Shown piece after piece: positions 1 to 6,942 of a stretch of 7,185 nucleotides of DNA. Source of the DNA: Methylococcaceae bacterium (lineage in GTDB: Bacteria; Pseudomonadota; Gammaproteobacteria; Methylococcales; Methylomonadaceae); the NCBI GenBank assembly GCA_947505055.1, contig CANNLO010000240.1, forward strand, positions 1 to 7,185, in the 5' to 3' direction. The position numbers and the translations under genes are program-made. Position 1 is the stretch's first letter, and every line of letters starts with the position of its first letter. Under the pieces are notes generated by a model. The model was not told the origin of the DNA. It ran no database searches and was given only the letters and a program-made list of their open reading frames with translations.

Positions 1-125
1 CGAAAAAAAATGAATTCCTTGACTCAAGTTGAACACTTAGAGTAAAAATTCACTTCCATCGATGCGTTAACTTTTAGGTGTTCAAGTTCAACCAGAATTG
101 GTGTTCAAATTAATCGGAATACGCA
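1..125. mobile_element. One end of an IS21-family-like insertion sequence (partial; runs off the left edge)
   Basis: Read inward from position 125 on the - strand, the segment starts TGCGTATTCCG and then has two tandem imperfect repeats of about 21-22 bp (120-100 and 98-77), each starting ATTC and ending TTGAACACC. A 5'-TG...CA-3' tip with multiple internal terminal repeats, often carrying TGAACACC, is the known end structure of IS21-family elements, where IstA transposase binds. The alpha-E reading frame is recognisable only from about 126 onwards, which places the junction at 125/126. On the + strand a short frame ends in TAA at 43-45; it could be the tail of istB, but too few residues are visible to say. 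The other end, transposase genes and target duplication lie outside the window. The family call rests on recalled end structure, not on a database match. Confidence 0.65.
77..120. repeat. Two tandem imperfect terminal repeats sharing GGTGTTCAA
   Basis: GGTGTTCAA occurs at 77-85 and again at 100-108, 23 bp apart. Each copy is followed by a related A/T-rich stretch ending in GAAT (95-98 and 117-120). An inverted copy of the core, TTGAACAC, lies at 29-36. The spacing of about two helical turns and the position just inside the presumed IS tip fit transposase-binding repeats. An operator for a dimeric regulator is the alternative, but less likely given the abrupt loss of alpha-E homology here. Confidence 0.6.
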
Positions 126-129
126 GGAA

Positions 130-936
130 ATGGGTTGGCGACAATTAATTATGATAAACGCTTCCCAGGAGGAGTTTTTCCAAAGATACACTATTGCAAA
201 TGAACGTAATATAACGCGTTTTTTATTGACAGATATGACCTATTCGGGCTCATTGATTTGTTCACTAAGCGCTGCTAGAGAAAATATAAGAACTTCCAGA
301 GAATTATTGCCGGATGAGGCTTGGGAACAAGTGAACGAAATGTATTTGTTCGCGAAAAATAATTTAGATACTGTTGCTAATCGAAGGCAACGGGTTTTGT
401 TTCTTAAAGAAATCCTTAGAAGTTGCCAGCGTTTTACCGGATTGTTATCAGGTTATATGAGTCATAATCATCCCTATCGATTTATTCGCTTGGGGAGAAA
501 TATCGAACGTGCAGATATGACCAGCCGAATTCTCGATTTAGCTTCTTTATTGCTTTCAGAGTCACGAAGTGAAGAGGTCCGTCAATATGAAGCAATATTA
601 TGGATGAATATTTTAAAGGCTCTTAATGCGTTGCTGATGTATCGCCAACAAACTCATAATAAAATTAACAGCGATGATGTGCTCAATTTTTTATTAAAGG
701 ATGATAATTTGCCTAGCTCTGTAGGCTGTTGTATTTCTGTCTTATCAGACTGTATTAATAAGCTTCCTAATAATGACGATCTACCTCAAATACTTATTGA
801 ACTACAAGCTTACGTAAAAGCGATTGATACTCGTCATACTACTCAAAAACAGTTACGAGGGATTCTTGATGTTTTACAAAATAAATTAGGTGATTTTCAT
901 AATAAAATTGCTGATAATTGGTTCTTGAGTACATAG
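130..936 (+). pseudogene. Stand-alone alpha-E domain protein, 5' end missing (interrupted by the IS end)
   Basis: The product is the C-terminal part of a stand-alone alpha-E (DUF403) protein, an all-helical partner of circularly permuted ATP-grasp enzymes with no known catalytic activity. Family hallmarks are present: AARENIRTSRELLPDEAWE at about residues 48-66, and FIRLGRNIERADMTSRILD at about 118-136. Intact relatives are about 310-320 residues and begin with a helix of the form SRxAExLYWxxRYxERxE; here only 268 residues remain and that helix is absent. The in-frame sequence upstream is unrelated and reaches a TAA at 43-45. The ATG at 130 aligns with an internal position (MGWRQLI), and its only purine-rich stretch, AGGA at 125-128, is one base from the start, too close for normal initiation. 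Homology seems to resume at about 126, so this is most likely a 3' fragment. It ends in TAG and is convergent with the Anbu gene. Codon use looks like that of its neighbours. Identity is confident; loss of function is inferred. Confidence 0.82.
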
Positions 937-1026
937 ATTAAGTAACTTATTCTCAAACATTATTAACTTCAGCAACATAAAAAAGATGAATTTGAATGGG
1001 TCAACTGAAGTATTGCTGATGTAATT
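937..1026. other. Convergent intergenic gap with two overlapping inverted repeats
   Basis: This 90-bp A/T-rich gap separates the alpha-E stop from the Anbu stop, so two transcripts should end here. ACTTCAG (966-972) can pair with CTGAAGT (1005-1011), and TCAGCAA (969-975) with TTGCTGA (1013-1019). The two pairings share bases, so they exclude each other. Both have 7-bp stems, loops of over 30 nt and no clear flanking T-run. A bidirectional terminator is expected from the layout but is not convincingly visible. Confidence 0.3.
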
Positions 1027-1782
1027 TTATAAAGCTATTCGGATAGGTCTTTTTGATTCCTTGTCTAAGCAAGGCAATGCACCAATGGCTTCACGTAATT
1101 TAGTTTCCCAACTGCGTCTTAACTGCAACATATAATTATCATCGTCATCAAAGCAGTAGTATTCATCCAAGCTAAAGCTATTTTTGCGATAAATTAGCAT
1201 TTCTACCGGTGATCCGACACTAGCATTACTTCGGATGGTTGAGTCCATTGATACCAAGCAACACCGAGCCGCCTCATCTATAGAGGTATTTAATTTAAGA
1301 AACCTATCTAAGATCGGTTTGCCATATTTACTTTCTCCGATTTGTAAAAAAGGAGTATTAGCTGAGCTGGTTATGCTGTTACCTTCAGCATAAACCATGT
1401 ATGCACCGTGTGGATCAGAACCAATTTGGCCCGCCAAAATGAAGCTGGCTGTTGGGTTAAAAGCCGATTGCCCTTGAGAATTGTTATGCTGTTTTTGTTT
1501 TTCTACACTAACATGCCCTAAATATTCTGCAGCCTCAAATAAGCTTTCTACGGTATTTAAATTTATTGGAGTATTCTTGAGTTTATCTCGGTGTAATTGC
1601 TCCAGAACCGCTTGAGTTGTGGCGAGATTTCCAGCGCATAATAACACAATCCTGCGATCACTTATGGTGTCAAATGCATGCATTTTTCCATGTGTACTGA
1701 CATTATCAATACCGGCATTGGTTCTTGAATCAGAAACAAGTATAAGTCCTTCGTCTATAGAAGCTGCGATACAATAAGTCAT
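1027..1782 (-). CDS. Anbu-type proteasome-related peptidase (Ntn-hydrolase)
   Basis: This is Anbu ('ancestral beta subunit'), a bacterial relative of proteasome beta subunits and HslV that assembles into oligomeric rings in the cytoplasm. Its physiological substrate is unknown. The protein starts MTYCIA; removal of Met would expose Thr as the N-terminal nucleophile without a propeptide, as usual in Anbu. In mature numbering Thr1, Asp17 (SDSRTNAG) and Lys32 (GKMH) make up the expected catalytic set, all present. Other family motifs are LLCAGNLATTQAV (about 47-59) and SMDSTIRSNASVGSPVE (about 178-194). At 251 residues it is full length. The ATG fixes the catalytic Thr at position 2, so the start is secure although no good Shine-Dalgarno is visible. 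It is the last gene of the - strand run, 33 bp after the second transglutaminase-like gene, its usual partner. No AAA+ unfoldase gene is nearby. Confidence 0.93.
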   Translation of the reverse strand: MTYCIAASIDEGLILVSDSRTNAGIDNVSTHGKMHAFDTISDRRIVLLCAGNLATTQAVLEQLHRDKLKNTPINLNTVESLFEAAEYLGHVSVEKQKQHNNSQGQSAFNPTASFILAGQIGSDPHGAYMVYAEGNSITSSANTPFLQIGESKYGKPILDRFLKLNTSIDEAARCCLVSMDSTIRSNASVGSPVEMLIYRKNSFSLDEYYCFDDDDNYMLQLRRSWETKLREAIGALPCLDKESKRPIRIAL

Positions 1783-1815
1783 AAATGTTTAATTATGTTA
1801 TAAAAATATAATGTG

Positions 1816-2604
1816 TTAATTATCCAGCAAATCAACTCGAACGTCCATGCTGTTAAGTAAACACCCGGACCCAAATTGATGAAATATAGATACATCTGCG
1901 GCATCGCGTCCATATGCAATAACCACTCTACCTGCTTGAAAGTAAGCTTGTGTAGGATCAAAGGTATACCATCTATCACCAACATAGGCTTCATACCAAG
2001 CGTGTAGATCCATTGGCTGGAGATTGTATAAATAACCAACGACCAATCGAGTGGGGATGCTAATACTTCGACACAAGGCTATTGATACATGAGCCAGGTC
2101 TCTACATACACCGAAACCACGTTGATGAATTTCAGTTGCTGATAATGGAAAGTCACTTGAACCTGAAATATACTCAATAGAGTCGCGGACCCACTCATTA
2201 ATTTTATTAACTTGATCATAGCCGGGTAAAAGATCATTAGTTATTTCTCTGGCAAGATCACTAAAACGATCAGACTCACAATAACGACTGGGCAGTAAAA
2301 AAATCAACACATCATTAGGAAGATGCTGAATCTCAACAAAATTTTTGCTTAGAGCCACTTCAACCCTGTCAGAGACGATTACATCAGTAGAGGTATATAT
2401 CAAAAAATGTCCTACTGGCACCATTATTCGTTGTAACAAATTACCAAAACTATCAGTACTCTCAATCATTGGAATTACAGGCTTGATGATATAGACCTCA
2501 CGGTTTATCAATTGCTGAACTCCTCTGAATGGACGTAGCATTAAAATTAAAACACTTGCCTCAAGTATCTGAAAACGAAGGCTGCAACTAACCCTTAGTT
2601 TCAT
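1816..2604 (-). CDS. Transglutaminase-like cysteine peptidase/amidase, Anbu-linked type
   Basis: A 262-residue transglutaminase-core protein with a complete catalytic triad: Cys167 (GVCRDLAH), His201 (DLHAWYEAYV) and Asp216 (TFDPTQ). The first 100 or so residues form the beta-rich N-terminal region common to bacterial members, and the MKLRVSCSLRF opening agrees with family starts, which supports this ATG despite a weak upstream RBS. No signal peptide or membrane segment is evident, so it is probably cytoplasmic. Bacterial members of this fold usually hydrolyse or transfer amide/isopeptide bonds rather than crosslink proteins; the substrate here is unknown. It sits between the MinD/ParA-like gene (45 bp upstream) and Anbu (33 bp downstream). 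Compared with the other transglutaminase-like protein in the window it is shorter, lacks the Q/S-rich insert and has a divergent N-terminus, so the two are different subfamilies rather than a recent duplication. Confidence 0.9.
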   Translation of the reverse strand: MKLRVSCSLRFQILEASVLILMLRPFRGVQQLINREVYIIKPVIPMIESTDSFGNLLQRIMVPVGHFLIYTSTDVIVSDRVEVALSKNFVEIQHLPNDVLIFLLPSRYCESDRFSDLAREITNDLLPGYDQVNKINEWVRDSIEYISGSSDFPLSATEIHQRGFGVCRDLAHVSIALCRSISIPTRLVVGYLYNLQPMDLHAWYEAYVGDRWYTFDPTQAYFQAGRVVIAYGRDAADVSIFHQFGSGCLLNSMDVRVDLLDN

Positions 2605-2649
2605 TTTAATATTGGGCTTAATTTCTGATCGTTCAAAGATAAAGTCACA

Positions 2650-3345
2650 TTAAATACCTAAAGACTCTATTTCTTTATAAGCATGACTTAACCAAATTTT
2701 GACTCGCTGTCTCTCTAATAATCCCAATGCATCGAGACTTTCATTATCTTTATTTTTCGCCGCCCAAAAGCTGTAACTGTTACTATCAATTTTAGTCATC
2801 ACTGGGGCATGAAGACGTTTTAATATCATAACTTTTGCATCAAAAGCTAATGCACGTTCTTTGACACCCGAAAACTCCAAGATATTAAAATGTTCATCTC
2901 GCAGCTGATTTTGAACTAACACATAATTGAGCTTGGTGCCGAATTGACTCAACAACTTATTGAGCAAATCAACTGAATCCTTACCAGAATCCATTACATT
3001 CCAATAATAAATGGTAATGCTCAACTCTTTAGCCAGTTCTAAAACACCCGATTCCTCAATCCACTGTGCCAATGGATGATGCGTTTGCGCAGCCAAATCA
3101 ACTAATATGCGTTGTTCGGGTTGTTCTGAGGCAGCCTCCATAATGGCATCAAGGCTTTTATAATTATCAATGATCGTTGGAGAAGCATAGTCCGCATAAA
3201 ATCTAAGCAAAGAACCATGTGATTTATCAGTGTCAAATCCAATAAATGGTAAGTCATGATCAATCATATACTGCGCCAACAAACGAGCCACAACAGATTT
3301 ACCTACACCGCCTTTTTCGCCACCAATAAGGTGAATAGTAGCCAT
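2650..3345 (-). CDS. MinD/ParA-like (SIMIBI-class) P-loop ATPase of unknown role
   Basis: The 231-residue product has a deviant Walker A motif KGGVGKS at residues 11-17 with the signature Lys11, a FDTD segment at 37-40 (Walker A' region) and a hydrophobic strand ending in Asp83 (ILVDLAAQ, Walker B). These are hallmarks of dimerising ParA/MinD ATPases that position cargo on DNA or membrane. The C-terminal half (DALGLLERQRVKIWL) resembles chromosomal proteins often annotated as mobilisation or nucleotide-binding proteins. No ParB, MinE or centromere-like repeats are visible, so a plasmid-partition role is not supported. The ATG has GGGGA four bases upstream. It lies between two transglutaminase-like genes on the same strand, which is not a usual place for this family; a role in the amidoligase/Anbu system is possible but only inferred from position. 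A C-terminal amphipathic helix (about 211-226) could contact membrane, which is speculative. Confidence 0.85.
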   Translation of the reverse strand: MATIHLIGGEKGGVGKSVVARLLAQYMIDHDLPFIGFDTDKSHGSLLRFYADYASPTIIDNYKSLDAIMEAASEQPEQRILVDLAAQTHHPLAQWIEESGVLELAKELSITIYYWNVMDSGKDSVDLLNKLLSQFGTKLNYVLVQNQLRDEHFNILEFSGVKERALAFDAKVMILKRLHAPVMTKIDSNSYSFWAAKNKDNESLDALGLLERQRVKIWLSHAYKEIESLGI

Positions 3346-3349
3346 ATAA

Positions 3350-3354
3350 TCCCC
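3350..3354 (-). promoter_or_regulatory. Shine-Dalgarno for the MinD/ParA-like gene
   Basis: GGGGA on the - strand, 4 nt from the ATG at 3345. It supports that start and suggests the gene is translated independently rather than coupled to the upstream gene, whose stop is 64 bp away. Confidence 0.5.
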
Positions 3355-3385
3355 ATTAAATAAAAATTGAAAATACGTAAATAAA

Positions 3386-3399
3386 GACTAAAAATAGTC
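3386..3399 (-). terminator. Weak terminator-like hairpin between transglutaminase-like and ATPase genes
   Basis: On the - strand GACTA, a TTTT loop and TAGTC are followed by TTTATTT. The stem is only 5 bp with two G-C pairs, so if it works it would be a partial attenuator rather than a full stop. It lies in the longest gap of the - strand run (64 bp). Confidence 0.25.
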
Positions 3400-3409
3400 C
3401 TCATATTGA

Positions 3410-4375
3410 TTAATTTGGATCTTTGTTACTTTCCAATCTCAATACATCTACAGAGACTGAGAGGGTATGCTGACCGCCTCCAAAAGCAATGCCTTTTAGG
3501 GGGGTTACATCTGAATAGTCTCTGCCCCAAGCCAAAGTGATATGTTGATCCAATGGCACTGTGTTGTTTGTAGGATCAAAATCCAACCAGCCAGTGCCTG
3601 GAATATAAACTGAAAACCAGGCATGAGAAGCATCAGCGCCAACAAGTCGAGGCTTACCCGGTTCAGGTAAAGTTACAACATAACCACTTATATAGCGTGC
3701 CGCTATGCCATAAGCACGTAAGCATCCTATAGCTAAATGTGCAAAATCCTGACATACGCCTCTACGAAAACTTATTACTTCGGACAAGGGCGTTGCAATG
3801 GTGGTAAAAGTCGGATCATAAGTGAAGTCTTTGTGAATACGCCCCATTAAATCGGACACGACATCCACCAAAGGCCTATCAGGATGGAAAGATTTTCGTG
3901 CATAATTTTCCAAATCAGGGGTAACGATAACCATGGGTGAGTCAAGTAGATATTGCCTGGCTTCCAACAGTTCGAGAGTGCATTCCTGAGGTTGCAATTT
4001 AGCTTGGTTTTGCTGGGCTTGTGATTGTGATTGTGATTGTCCTTGCAGAGTCTGTCCCTGTAAAAGATTACGCACCTGTTCCCATCCCATGCGATTAAGC
4101 AAATCTAGGTTATTTTGTCTTGGAAATATTGTTACTTCGCTGATTGATGTAACTACCAGCTTGGAATGGGGTTGCTGGATTGCAAAATAAGCAACACGAT
4201 TACCAAAAAAATCAATACGTTCACGAAAATCTATCGGTGCAGGCGCAATATCAAAATAACTCGTGTGGCAATGTTGACGCCAGAAATTGCGAGGTTGTAA
4301 TTTGGCTTCATTCTGACACAACCCTACAGATTGACTGTAATCGTATAGGGTAATATGGGTGATACGGTATTTCAA
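3410..4375 (-). CDS. Transglutaminase-like protein with N-terminal bacterial transglutaminase domain, ATP-grasp/alpha-E-linked
   Basis: A 321-residue protein. Residues 1 to about 85 (MKYRITHITLYDYS) form the bacterial transglutaminase N-terminal beta domain, and about 145-290 form the transglutaminase core with catalytic Cys208 (GVCQDFAH), His251 (DASHAWFSVY) and Asp267 (DFDPTN). The conserved ITLAWGRDYSDVTPLKG follows (about 279-295). It probably hydrolyses or transfers amide bonds in partnership with the ATP-grasp made from the gene just upstream. No signal peptide is seen. The start codon is TTG; its bases overlap the upstream TGA (TTGA, 4372-4375), and AGAGGA lies 6 nt before it, so translation is likely coupled. 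The MKYRITH opening matches family N-termini, confirming TTG. A Gln/Ser-rich insert at about 107-125 separates the N-terminal domain from the core and is encoded in part by a hexanucleotide repeat. Confidence 0.92.
   Translation of the reverse strand: MKYRITHITLYDYSQSVGLCQNEAKLQPRNFWRQHCHTSYFDIAPAPIDFRERIDFFGNRVAYFAIQQPHSKLVVTSISEVTIFPRQNNLDLLNRMGWEQVRNLLQGQTLQGQSQSQSQAQQNQAKLQPQECTLELLEARQYLLDSPMVIVTPDLENYARKSFHPDRPLVDVVSDLMGRIHKDFTYDPTFTTIATPLSEVISFRRGVCQDFAHLAIGCLRAYGIAARYISGYVVTLPEPGKPRLVGADASHAWFSVYIPGTGWLDFDPTNNTVPLDQHITLAWGRDYSDVTPLKGIAFGGGQHTLSVSVDVLRLESNKDPN
4019..4040 (-). repeat. Hexanucleotide microsatellite (TCACAA) encoding a Q-S tract
   Basis: About 3.7 copies of TTGTGA on the + strand (TCACAA on the coding strand) encode alternating Gln-Ser inside the Q/S-rich linker of the transglutaminase-like protein. 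The unit is 6 bp, so slippage would change linker length by two residues per copy without a frameshift. Confidence 0.8.
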
Positions 4376-6942
4376 AGTTCGTCCTCTTTTGTATTAAGCA
4401 CCATTAACTGTGAAATTTGTGAATGACTAAAATAAGCTTCAGCAATAACATCTGAAAGTCGCCATAAAAGATCGGATGTGTTCGATAATAATGTCTCAAG
4501 ATCCTTATAAATTCCTTCATCCTCGTTTACTTGTGTTAATTCAACTAATTTACACAAGCGTAAATCAGTATATGCTTCTAAAATCAAACGGTCTTCTTCA
4601 CTTAAATGATTTTTACTTTTTCCTTTAGATAGCGTACTTATATGGATGGATAACTGCTTTAATTGGTATACAACAGAACGAGGATGTTTTTCATCCAATA
4701 AAAGCAACTCTAAAACCAATGGTAGCTGTATATAAGAACGATAACGACGTTGGTAAATACTTAAACTATCTGTTGAAATTAAAACTGCTTCAAGCACTTG
4801 ATTCTGAAGTGCATCTCCATGGCGTATTGACAAGGTGGAGCGTAAAAGAGCAATTAGAGCCAATGCACGTTCAATTCTTCGACCACTATCCAACATTAGC
4901 CAAGCAGCTTCACGAGTCATACTTTCACTGGTTAAACCGGTAAAGGCAACAATACCGGTAATTAAATCATCCAGATTTTTCTGTAAGTGCTCAATTTTTA
5001 AATCTGTATTGATGACACGCTGTTGCCATCGTCGTTGGATGTTGTCAACGCTACGCCAAGTATCTTGTGACCAAAAGTCTCGAATACTGAAAGCCGCTTG
5101 AAAAAAGGCATGAATATTAGAACTGAGTGATCCGTTTCGGTGACTATCCTTTACTAAAGAAATCAGCTCAAGCTCTGGATTTTTTAGAAGCTCTGTATCA
5201 CATTTTACAAAACCTGGATAAGTACCAGTAACCTGAGTTAAGGTAGGAAGTAATACTCTTAAACATTCACTATCAATTGAATCTTTAAACTCCAAGATTT
5301 CCCTAAATTTTATTGATACTGTTCGTAAAAGCCTTGTAACCGCTTCAGAACGTTCAAGATGACGCCCAACCCAAAAAAGATTATCGGCTGCACGGCTAGT
5401 TAAGGGCTCTATGACAGCATCTATTTTTTGATTACGAGTCGGTTGAGTCCATAAACTGACTGTTTTATCAGGTTCATTTGCTAATACCCACGTGTCTTTA
5501 CTTATGCCACCTGCTTGATTTGAAACTATGAAATTATCTTTTTGACGTGCTACTCGTGTAAGTCCACCAGGCATTACTTCATAACTATCACTACTAGCAA
5601 CAACAAAGGTTCTTAGAACAGCGTTGCGTGGTACTATCTGTTGATCTATAAAGGTGGGTAGGGTAGAGAAACTAACTTGTTCTTGTCCTATAAACAAATG
5701 TGGTTTAGCTAATATTTGAGTGCGTAAATGTTCTTTTTCTTTACTACTTAAGCCACCGCCAAAAACAGCATGATTTCCAATGCTCCGATTGATAGGTTTA
5801 ATAACCAAGCTATCAATATTTTGCAAAACAAAATCACGTTCGCGTCGTTGTCCACACCACCAGGTAGCAATAGAGGGTAACTTAAGTTCCTGAGTTAAAA
5901 AATGACGTGCAAGTCTAGGTAAAAATGCCAGCAAACCTGGATTTTCGAGTACACTACTACCCAAAGGATTCGCAATAGCTACATTTCCTCGTCTAACGAC
6001 TTCGAGTAAACCGGCTACACCCAATTTAGATCCAATAAGCAGCTCTAGTGGATCACAAAAAGTATCGTCAACTCGTCGTAAAATAACATCAACCGCTTGT
6101 AATCCAGCCAGTGACTTGAGCCAAACACGACCATCACGAACAGTAAGATCGCCTCCCTGTACAAGTGTATAACCAAGATAAGATGCTAAATAGGCATGTT
6201 CAAAATAGGTTTCATTAAGTGGTCCTGGCGTCAAAATAACGATTCTGGGATCTTCTTTTTTATGTGGAGCTATATCAATAAGCCCTTTTTGAAAGGACTT
6301 AAAAAATGCAGATAAACGGTGCACTTGTGTCTCACGAAAAATATCTGGCAAAACCCGCGTCATGACTGTGCGATTTTCCAATGCATAACCAAAGCCCGAT
6401 GGTGCTTGAGCTCTATCATCCAAAACCCACATGTGTCCATTGGGGCCACGAGCCAGGTTAGCTGAATAAATAGTTAAATGTTGTTTTTGGTTTTGTAGCG
6501 CACTTGAGCATGGGTGCAAAAAACCTTCATGCGCAAAAATCAATTCGGCAGGTAATAATCCTTTTTTTAAAAGGTTTTGTTTGCCATAAATATCTTTTAA
6601 AATCAAATCTAGAAGTTCAGCTCGTTGCTTAAGACCTGTTTCTATAGAAGACCATTCTTCACTACTAATTAATAACGGTACAGGATCAAGTTGCCATGGT
6701 CTGGTAAGATTTTGTGAATCACCATAAACATTATAGGTAACTCCATTTTCACGTAACAGGCGCTGTGCTTCCCTGCGACGCAATTCAAGCTTTTCACTTC
6801 CCATTTTATCGAGCGCTGTCATGAATCTCTCCCAATAAGGCAGCACTTTTTTCTCTGTAGCATACATTTCATCGTAAATGCCTAATTGTGTTGCGTAATA
6901 TTGATTACCAATATCAGCACCAGAACTATAATTGTCACGCAC
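4372..6942 (-). CDS. Circularly permuted ATP-grasp amidoligase fused to alpha-E domain
   Basis: An 856-residue fusion. Residues of about 70-500 are a circularly permuted ATP-grasp (DUF404/DUF407), predicted to form amide or isopeptide bonds using ATP. Its motifs include LDDRAQAPSGFGYALENR (about 174-191), TPGPLNETYFEHAYLA (238-253), VQGGDLTVRDGRVWLK (261-276), NPLGSSVLENPGLLAFLP (325-342), nucleotide-site candidate Lys382 (VIKPINRSIG) and VMPGGLTRVA (456-465). Residues of about 512-840 are an alpha-E (DUF403) domain, with SRAADNLFWVGRHLERSE (516-533) and REAAWLMLDSGRRIERAL (677-694). Length and order match known fused proteins; no truncation is seen. The start is GTG, supported by AAGGA 7 nt upstream. 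No signal peptide or membrane segment is evident, so it is probably cytoplasmic. Its stop overlaps the TTG of the next gene, a transglutaminase-like partner commonly found beside it. The bond it forms and its substrates are unknown; bond formation is a family prediction. Confidence 0.93.
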   Translation of the reverse strand: MRDNYSSGADIGNQYYATQLGIYDEMYATEKKVLPYWERFMTALDKMGSEKLELRRREAQRLLRENGVTYNVYGDSQNLTRPWQLDPVPLLISSEEWSSIETGLKQRAELLDLILKDIYGKQNLLKKGLLPAELIFAHEGFLHPCSSALQNQKQHLTIYSANLARGPNGHMWVLDDRAQAPSGFGYALENRTVMTRVLPDIFRETQVHRLSAFFKSFQKGLIDIAPHKKEDPRIVILTPGPLNETYFEHAYLASYLGYTLVQGGDLTVRDGRVWLKSLAGLQAVDVILRRVDDTFCDPLELLIGSKLGVAGLLEVVRRGNVAIANPLGSSVLENPGLLAFLPRLARHFLTQELKLPSIATWWCGQRRERDFVLQNIDSLVIKPINRSIGNHAVFGGGLSSKEKEHLRTQILAKPHLFIGQEQVSFSTLPTFIDQQIVPRNAVLRTFVVASSDSYEVMPGGLTRVARQKDNFIVSNQAGGISKDTWVLANEPDKTVSLWTQPTRNQKIDAVIEPLTSRAADNLFWVGRHLERSEAVTRLLRTVSIKFREILEFKDSIDSECLRVLLPTLTQVTGTYPGFVKCDTELLKNPELELISLVKDSHRNGSLSSNIHAFFQAAFSIRDFWSQDTWRSVDNIQRRWQQRVINTDLKIEHLQKNLDDLITGIVAFTGLTSESMTREAAWLMLDSGRRIERALALIALLRSTLSIRHGDALQNQVLEAVLISTDSLSIYQRRYRSYIQLPLVLELLLLDEKHPRSVVYQLKQLSIHISTLSKGKSKNHLSEEDRLILEAYTDLRLCKLVELTQVNEDEGIYKDLETLLSNTSDLLWRLSDVIAEAYFSHSQISQLMVLNTKEDEL
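4382..4387 (-). promoter_or_regulatory. Shine-Dalgarno for the TTG-started transglutaminase-like gene
   Basis: AGAGGA on the - strand lies inside the last codons of the ATP-grasp/alpha-E gene, 6 nt from TTG at 4375. It decides the start and, with the 4-bp overlap, indicates translational coupling. Confidence 0.65.

Noticed and set aside
1..45. A short + strand frame ending in TAA at 43-45, possibly the istB tail or a short peptide
   Set aside because: Only about 14 residues are visible and none is a recognisable IstB motif. It is noted within the IS entry but not called as a gene.
19..48. Possible outward promoter in the IS end (TTGACT at 19-24 and TAAAAA at 43-48)
   Set aside because: The -10-like box is poor and the DNA is A/T-rich, so this could easily be chance. 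There is also no usable ribosome binding site before the alpha-E fragment.
1779..2039. An 86-codon open frame on the - strand
   Set aside because: It lies inside the second transglutaminase-like gene in another frame and has no recognisable domain; the transglutaminase frame carries the catalytic triad.
2650..3345. Plasmid partition or mobilisation locus suggested by the ParA-like protein
   Set aside because: No ParB, relaxase, replication gene or iteron-like repeats are present, and the gene sits in a chromosomal context starting with acnB.
1816..4375. The two transglutaminase-like genes as a recent tandem duplication
   Set aside because: Their N-termini, lengths and active-site surroundings (GVCRDLAH versus GVCQDFAH; DLHAWY versus DASHAWF) differ widely, and they match different subfamilies.
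4719..5101. Two overlapping + strand open frames of 74 and 88 codons
   Set aside because: Both are antisense to the alpha-E part of the fusion gene, show no family features and have no convincing ribosome binding sites.
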